Source: Dichomitus squalens LYAD-421 SS1 (lineage: Eukaryota > Basidiomycota > Agaricomycetes > Polyporales > Polyporaceae). From it: a stretch of DNA of 64,000 nt. The notes beneath the pieces are model-generated. The model was not told the DNA's origin, ran no database searches, and worked only from the letters and a program-made list of their open reading frames with translations. Each line of letters begins with the position of its first letter. The first letter of the stretch is position 1. The translations under genes were made by a program, and so were the position numbers. Positions 58,201-64,000 of the stretch are shown one piece after another. The stretch lies in assembly GCF_000275845.1 (NCBI RefSeq), contig NW_006766883.1, positions 2,253,843 through 2,317,842 on the forward strand, given 5' to 3'.

Positions 58201-58715
58201 GGGCCAGGATCGACACAGACTGTGGCCGGTCGTAAATAGGAAATTTGACAGGCAGCGGGGGCGGTGAGGGTGTCTCCAAGGAATGTAGGGTCTGGTCATT
58301 CCCACTGTCTCCATGCTCGCTCGCATTCGTGAAGGCAGGGTCGGCATGCGATAAATGTGTTGATGCCTGAACGGAGGTATGCTGGGATGGCGCATACAAT
58401 GAGTTAACTTCTGGGTTGACTTGTTCGGCTGTAGTTTGGCCCGTCAGATTGAAGTTGAGATCACAAGAAGTGGGACGGACATATTTGGACCGGATCGCGC
58501 GCCGACAATGCGCTTGAGTTGGACTCTAAGAGGGCGGTTGTGCCATTGTGGACATGGCGATAGGGGTCGGCGTGCAAAGCGAGAGCTTCGGAGGCTGCAC
58601 CGTGTGTCAAGTCTGGAGGCTGGACAAAAGACGATGAGTTGCGCTGAGGGGATAGGACAGCGGTCATATCCGTGTACGCTGAGAGGGAGTCGTGTCGCGG
58701 GGGATCTGCGGGCAC
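55254..58715 (-). CDS. DH-domain protein (RhoGEF-like) with long disordered N-terminus
   Basis: A large Ser/Pro-rich protein of about 1000 residues. The N-terminal frame (58399-57365) is low-complexity with many Ser, and ends IWTSVEEARHAAES. The second long exon (about 57180-55520) has an acidic stretch (YSDEETFSDEEDEEDW), then the start of a Dbl-homology domain (RELVQTERNYQNRLRELAST) and, after a long Ser-rich insertion, VRDLAIQPVQRVMRYVLQYR, the conserved DH helix. An intron (GTGAGC...CTGCAG) joins to DLLEHTPTSSPSRALVERAY. The end is RQKSITK, TAA at 55254-55256. DH domains catalyse GDP/GTP exchange on Rho-type GTPases. No PH domain follows, and the DH domain is split by a large insertion. 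The start is uncertain: the first ATG exon may be at 58715, joined through a weak GTCCGT donor, and exons near 57200-57330 are unresolved. Confidence 0.75.
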
Positions 58716-60205
58716 TGAGGAGGAGTGCGTGAGATCTGTGCGGGCCGGGGAGTTGACGGGGGCGGGGATGTTGAGAAGACAATGGAATGCGCGTGGTGCC
58801 TACACCTGAACGACGACGACGAGGCTGGGAAGGGGTGCCGGGGGACGAGGAGGGCGTCGTGGGCTATGAGAGGGACGAGGGGGCCATCGAAACAGGCGGC
58901 AGGTTCGGCGGGAGGACGTTGCATATTGAAGTGCACTATTTTAGCATGACGACTGCCCCTTGCATCTGACGTCAACGCTCTCCCCTGTGCGCCATTCCAA
59001 TCTCCGATACTCTCGCCGGCCCCTCCCATTGGCCACTCCCCGCCCGCGTCGATGACTTCGAGACCGTTCCGCCCAATGTGGCGAAGCCAAGACACATGGC
59101 CACGCATTTGCCATCTCTCTTACTCTAGCCTCGTCTGAAATTTGTTCTGTGAACTTCTCGACCCATCGGCTTGTACAGCAAACGCTCGTACTCTCTTGGA
59201 CAACGACGAGTGCACGGGTCTGGACTGAAACGAAGGCGACACGCCCTCTCGTGGCCACGTTCTGGGCAGTCACTTCGGCCTGCTGACTCCAACCTTCCCC
59301 GCACTAGTCGCTGTCGACTTGTTGTCTTCCTCACAATGGTGAAGAGCAAGGTGACGTACGAGATTACATCGCGCGCCTTGGTGCGCTAGACAGCCCTCCG
59401 TACATTTGTGACCGCTTGTTTCACTTATCTCGTTAGCATGCACACCTCCTTCTTGGGCCGGGAGCATTCATCCCGAATAGCTACCGCCTTTCCACGTTGT
59501 TGGCCGGCGGAGCCAAAGTTGCGCTAACGCCTGCATCTCCTTGTCCGAAAGTACACACCACACCAGGCCGCAATCGTCTCAACTCGCTCGTGACCCCGCC
59601 TCTTCACACACACACCTCGCACTGAACGCCTGGAAGCTGCTGCGGTCTGCCCACATCGAGCAGTGCGCGCGAAATTCAGGCAACGCCGCTTACGAATAAA
59701 CGCTTCGCTGAATGTGTTTCTATCCCACTCCACTGACATTCAGTGCACGATCGTATTAGATTCGCTTATCGCAAGTTCAAGGTACCGCGTGTCGCGCCTG
59801 CGTTCCGATTGGACGGCGTGACCACCGCGACGTCAGACGCGGTTGTCACACCGTGACCCAACGCGACCGAGACTGGTTTCTCGACGGCGGGCTTGTACTT
59901 ACAGGCTCGTTCCGCGTCCTACACGTGTTTCATTCCTGCTGTCAAGATCACGATATTCAGTAGCCAAGACCGTCACTGATACAAGGCACGACATGTAATT
60001 GCGACACCTTTGATACCGGTCATTAACAAGCAACCCTGCGCTCGGCGCCACAAACGCTGTGCAACTCGAATGCACAAGAACATCACGATCCCTGCAGGCG
60101 TTCTTCCACGCGTAATCATTGCGGAAGCCGCGTCCTCCACTGTGCCGGAGCATCCAGTCTATTCGACAGTCGACATAAAGCGTCCGGAGTGTCAAATCTC
60201 CGGGC
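58716..60205. other. Intergenic region, nothing recognised
   Basis: This holds the upstream region of the DH-domain gene and the 3' flank of RIB7. Short frames occur on both strands but none has a motif or exon chain. Confidence 0.4.
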
Positions 60206-61740
60206 TCAACGAGAGACCAAGGCCAGCACGGCGTCTGATCCGAATACTCCGGTCCGGACGTGCTCAAACATCGGGACCTTCACCGATCAAGCCCGCAACG
60301 TCAAGCAAGCGCATCATTAGCGTCAGATGGCGACAATCGAGCTAGGCTCACCTTATCCTCAAGCAGCCCAGAGCTATAACTCACCCCTGCCTCTCCCACA
60401 ATAGTCGGTGCGACCGTCATGACCAGAGCGTCGACGATCTTCTTCTCGGCCCCGGTGCGCCCGGAGCTCTCTCGTCCCAGGTTTTCCTGCGCCGGCACCG
60501 GCTTCAAGGGCGCAGCCTCGAGGAACGAGCGTATGACCCGCGCACCCCCCTCGACCATGAGCGAGCGCACCCCAAGCTCGCGCAACACAATCAGCAGATC
60601 CTCGACGCCTATCAAACCTGTCGTCCCCGCCACCAAACCGCATCGTACCATCCGATCGCACAGATGAAACCCAGCCACCACACAAAGCCGCCCACGACCG
60701 CCGTCATCGTGATCCGTCCCTCAGCGAAACGCCACGGCCTAAGCCTATCTGGGGTCGGAACGAGACTCACCGGTCGTGTCGTCCGCGGCAACCTCGACGA
60801 CCCGCGCGCCCGCTGCTTGCAGCGTCGCGGCCCGCCGCGCGAAGGCCTCCGTGCTCGCGCTGTCGTCACGGGCCGGGGTTTGGGGCGCGCAGACGACCCA
60901 TGGGCGACGGCCGCGGCCGGCCCGGTAGTTCTTCAGGAGCTTGCAGTCGGGCGACAGGCGGAGGTTCGTGTCCAGGATGACCGGTCGGGGCAGGCGGTAG
61001 CTGTGCGCGTACCCGGTTGGGAGCGGTGGAAGGTGGCGCGCTAAGTGCGGTGCGCTTTTAGTGTTGGGGCTGACATTTTACGAGCAGGACGAGACCATGT
61101 GTAAGTGGTGCGCAGTACACGGACGCACGAGATGCTACAGGCGGGGGTTGTGTGGCAGAGATCACAATCGCCCCCCCCCCCTGCAATGAAGGGTATGGAG
61201 CGCATGTGGAGGACCGAGGCATGGAAGTGTGGCACGCGAGACAGAGGGCGAGCACTCACTGTTCAGCTGTGGATCATCGTTGGCAGCCGTGCCGATGCCG
61301 ACCAGGATGGCGTCGTGGAGGGTGCGCATCCTTGACAGCCACGCATCAGCTCAGCATTTAGTGCGTCCTGCTCTCCATCGCTTATCGCAAAGCCACACCG
61401 CGCCGCTCTGCACGCGGGAGGTAGGGGGGAGGGGCTGTCACTGCAGCCGTCGCGGCGAGTACTGGACTCACCAATGCGTCATGACCATACTCTCCTTGCC
61501 GCTGAGGATGAGCTGCCGTCCGCCCGCGCCCGCGATCTTCGCATCGAGCGACTGCGCGAAGGTGAGCGTGACGAACGGGTGGAGCGGGGTTGCTGACGCA
61601 GGGGAAGGCTGGTTCGATGATGCGTCACTATCGCCGTAGTATATTGACGGGTGTGATTCAGGAGAAACGGACAGGCGGAAGAGGTCCAAGAGGAAGGCTG
61701 GAGGCTGGGGAAGAGTGGGATCGGCAGTCGTTGCCGACAT
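60206..61740 (-). CDS. RIB7: Riboflavin biosynthesis reductase Rib7 (RibD C-terminal domain)
   Basis: This enzyme reduces 2,5-diamino-6-ribosylamino-4(3H)-pyrimidinone 5'-phosphate with NADPH, the second step of fungal riboflavin synthesis. Five exons are seen. The first (from ATG 61740) reads PFVTLTFAQSLDAKIAG and ends VMTHW. The next has MRTLHDAILVGIGTAANDDP. The third gives TRHLPPLPTGYAHSYRLPRP, VILDTNLRLSPDCKLL and GRGRRPWVVCAP. The fourth includes GLIGVEDLLIVLRELGVRSL, MVEGGARVIRSFL and VAPTIVGEAGVSYSSG. The fifth joins as VPMFEHVRTGVFGSDAVL, with TGA at 60206-60208. The SLDAKIAG, EGG and TIVG motifs fit the RibD-C family. The protein has only the reductase domain, as in yeast Rib7. Confidence 0.9.
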
Positions 61741-62041
61741 GGTGGAAGTCCCAGGGGCGGCAGTATGATGCGCAGATGTCGTTCGCTGTTATCTTAGCTA
61801 CGGGTAGCGAATCGTTCTTGACTTCGAGCAGACCGAGACTCGTCAAGGTTGCGAAATGGATGAGCTCACCACAGGTTGCGTGTGCACGAACTCCAAAGAA
61901 GTGAGCAGGCGTGGCGGCGATCTCGGGATTGACCGATTCCTCTCGTCTACTTCTAGTACACTCCTGATTAACGCAGATCGGCACGTCAAGCTAGAGATGA
62001 CGCGGACGATCGTCCTGGCCCCAGACCATCCAATCCTGCTA
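61741..62041. other. RIB7 upstream region, up to transposon copy 2
   Basis: About 300 bp between the RIB7 start and the transposon. It likely contains the RIB7 promoter. No gene is seen. Confidence 0.4.
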
Positions 62042-63007
62042 CAGCTGGTTGCGAAATTTATGCCCGACCAACTCCGACGCAGTTTCGACCACGGAAAAAT
62101 CGAAAAAATCGAAAAAATCAAACAATTCATGCACTCGCGATTCTGCTCCCCTGTGTTCTATAAACTTTCCATAACCCCTATAGCAGCGAGTACGAGACCT
62201 CACGAACTTGAGTGGAGAGCGTAGGACTCCTGGTTCCCGACTTGTGCCCTTCGAGGGAAATCACTAGAAGCTCCCTATGGGCGATGAGGTTTCTCGCTCA
62301 GGCCGCCGCATCTGCGCACCGCCTTGCAACGTCACTTATGAAAGTATATGGCTCATTGAGAGTAGGTTTTGTGGGTTTATAGGAAGATGTTACACATTCT
62401 CAGCCAGAGCAGTAGGCAGTCTGCCTCCTGGCTCTTGCCAGCGCATCAAGCGCCGGAAGAGGTTCAGACATCGGCATATCTTCGTAACTCTCATGGGCTT
62501 CAATGTCGTTTCGCCGCTCTGATATCTATAAAAAAAGTATTTATAGGTGCTCTTGATACCTTTCCAGTGCGAACTTCGTCAGCAGACACATCATCAACAC
62601 TATGCAATGCCGACAGAGGCAGTGTTTGAGTAGCATCTAGTTCCAGCTTTCTCGAAGCACCCTTGCCACGCAGCTGTCTGTAGTAGCCTATACGGACCAT
62701 CAACACCGTCTTTTAGGTGAATTGCTGTCCAAATTCTGTCTCTTCCGTTCTTGAGAGCCTGTCTGTTCGCTCCAGCCTACTTGCTCAAAGTAGCGCTTGT
62801 GAGGTCCTTGCAAAGAGCCTTCTACGAACGTCGTGGATCACCCTTGTTCATAATGTTTCAGGCTCTTATGGACCCAGAAGGGTCGAATACCTTGTGGTCT
62901 AGGTGTTTGATAGTGCAGGGCGATTTATGGAATTTGTTTCATTTTACGATGCAGAAAGTGCGCGAGCGTCGTTCGGAGTCGGCCGGCATAAATTTCGCAA
63001 CCAGCTG
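62042..63007. mobile_element. Non-autonomous TIR DNA transposon, copy 2 (complete, 966 bp)
   Basis: This is a complete copy in the opposite orientation to copy 1, flanked by TA (62040-62041 and 63008-63009). It starts CAGCTGGTTGCGAAATTT and ends with the inverse complement. Aligning it to copy 1 without the N run, I counted four single-base differences over 966 bp: near 62357 (CTCAATGAG against CTAAATGAG), 62672 (GCGTGG against GTGTGG), 62800 (CAAGCG against CAGGCG) and 62854 (CATTATG against CATCATG). Such high identity points to recent movement. It has no transposase frame, so it would need enzyme from an autonomous relative elsewhere. The TA duplication favours the Tc1/mariner superfamily. 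Confidence 0.9.
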
Positions 63008-63879
63008 TACTCGGATGACTCCCTGTCATTCTTGCACTCTTGCTCGCGCTTGAAACCGTCACGCTTCTGGTCATCCTGCTTCAAGACTTGATAGGGCCCT
63101 TGTGCGCTGCACCGTCACCCCTCTAGGGTCGCTACACATCTGCACCAGCAATCCGTCCTTGCATCGTCTCTTCTTACTTGACTTGGAATGGACGATCCCC
63201 GCGAAGTGTTGTCAAGCTGATATCCGCATGCGACCCTTCTGCTCTGTCGCAACGCACCGTACCTCCCGTCTCCTCGTCCCGCTCGTCGCTACTAGCTATA
63301 CTCCCCGTCTGGATGCCGCATCAACGAGTCACCCAATGGCAAGCTACACAGGGTCCTCTAAGGCTCGATCTTGCAACGACTGGTGAAGGGTAAATCTCAG
63401 TATGGTGAGTCTTCTCTGCGTCTCTCTCATCCCTTGCCCTTGTGTAGGCTGTCGCGGTACGAGTTCAAGGACGTCGGACGTCCATGAAGGCATATCCATG
63501 GCGGCAATGGCCGGACGACGAAGTAGCAGGCTCGAGCGGGCAGCCAAAGCTGTCGGCTTACCTTTGGAATGGTGATCTGCCGCGAGGGTGTTGACCGGAT
63601 ATCCCGTAGGGGGATGGAGTGGTATGTCGTCGACTGCTCCACACAGACAATATATTTCATATGGGCGTGTCCGTTCTCCGAGTTGCATCTGCGCGACGTC
63701 GTCGATCGTCTGCGCTCACCCCCCAAGTGAACATGTGCATTGGAGTCCGTCAGGATTGGTCGTCGTGGGCCTGCATCGAAGCGCGATCGCGACGCATCGC
63801 ACTGCCGAATATGTCCAAATCTCCTGCCGACGTGGTCCCGGAACTGCCAGAGCGGCAGAAAGGAACATATGCATATCAA
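63008..63879. other. Flank of transposon copy 2, nothing firmly recognised
   Basis: On the plus strand, 63020-63090 can be read as a hydrophobic segment (ILALLLALETVTLLVILLQD), which looks like a membrane helix and could be an exon of a gene cut by the window end. It cannot be joined to anything with confidence. No other feature is supported. Confidence 0.25.
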
Positions 63880-64000
63880 NNNNNNNNNNNNNNNNNNNNN
63901 NNNNNNNNNNNNNNNNNNNNNNNNNNNNNNNNNNNNNNNNNNNNNNNNNNNNNNNNNNNNNNNNNNNNNNNNNNNNNNNNNNNNNNNNNNNNNNNNNNNN
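63880..64000. other. Assembly gap (N run to window end)
   Basis: The last 121 positions are N. The sequence beyond is unknown. Confidence 0.99.

Noticed and set aside
61174..61185. Poly-C run
   Set aside because: It lies in an intron of RIB7 and shows no structure beyond a short homopolymer.
1..64000. tRNA genes, rRNA, CRISPR arrays, bacterial-type operons
   Set aside because: None was seen by eye. The gene structure is eukaryotic, so CRISPR and operons are not expected. A tRNA scan would be needed to exclude a tRNA gene with confidence.

Overview
The window reads as a piece of an intron-rich basidiomycete (Agaricomycete-like) genome. Genes lie on both strands and close together, and most introns are 50-100 nt with GT-AG ends. 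Nearly every gene must be assembled from several short exons, and several families have a typically fungal form: the mitochondrial aspartate/glutamate carrier, the Golgi SNARE Gos1, an Nbr1-type autophagy receptor, the TatD-like Scn1 protein and Rib7. The species cannot be named from sequence alone. Two N runs are present (30872-31539 and 63880-64000).

Layout. 0.3-2.8 kb: a MOCS1 (MoaA plus MoaC) molybdenum-cofactor gene in which one short intron decides between a MOCS1A protein ending in Gly-Gly and a fused protein. 4.9-10 kb: a GNAT acetyltransferase and an amidase, both on the minus strand. 10-16 kb: gene-poor, with only weak reading-frame fragments. 16-24 kb (minus): a Thr/Ser-repeat secreted protein, the AGC1 carrier and the tRNA methyltransferase TRM5. 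24.6-29.3 kb: a small hydrophilic protein, Scn1/TatD and Gos1. 30-32.3 kb: a 73-residue hydrophobic, Cys/Arg-tailed protein whose first intron holds a TA-flanked inverted-repeat transposon. 33-45.4 kb: an accessory block with three tandem single-pass membrane proteins carrying cytosolic PPxY tails, then an FAD monooxygenase. Part of this block, a tail remnant plus the monooxygenase, is repeated about 4.18 kb downstream. 45.6-61.7 kb: housekeeping genes again: an Nbr1 homolog with six ZZ fingers, aminodeoxychorismate lyase, a BTB protein, a DH-domain (RhoGEF) protein and RIB7. 62.0-63.0 kb: a second, inverted and nearly identical copy of the transposon.

Most genes here are unrelated housekeeping functions: Moco, folate and riboflavin synthesis, the malate-aspartate shuttle, tRNA modification, ER-Golgi traffic and selective autophagy. 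The most unusual content is in three places. The first is the transposon, whose insertion leaves a splice acceptor at its own target-site duplication and whose exact 966-bp length shows that the N gap inside copy 1 is probably an assembly artefact. The second is the tandem PPxY membrane-protein/monooxygenase block. The third is the splice switch in MOCS1.
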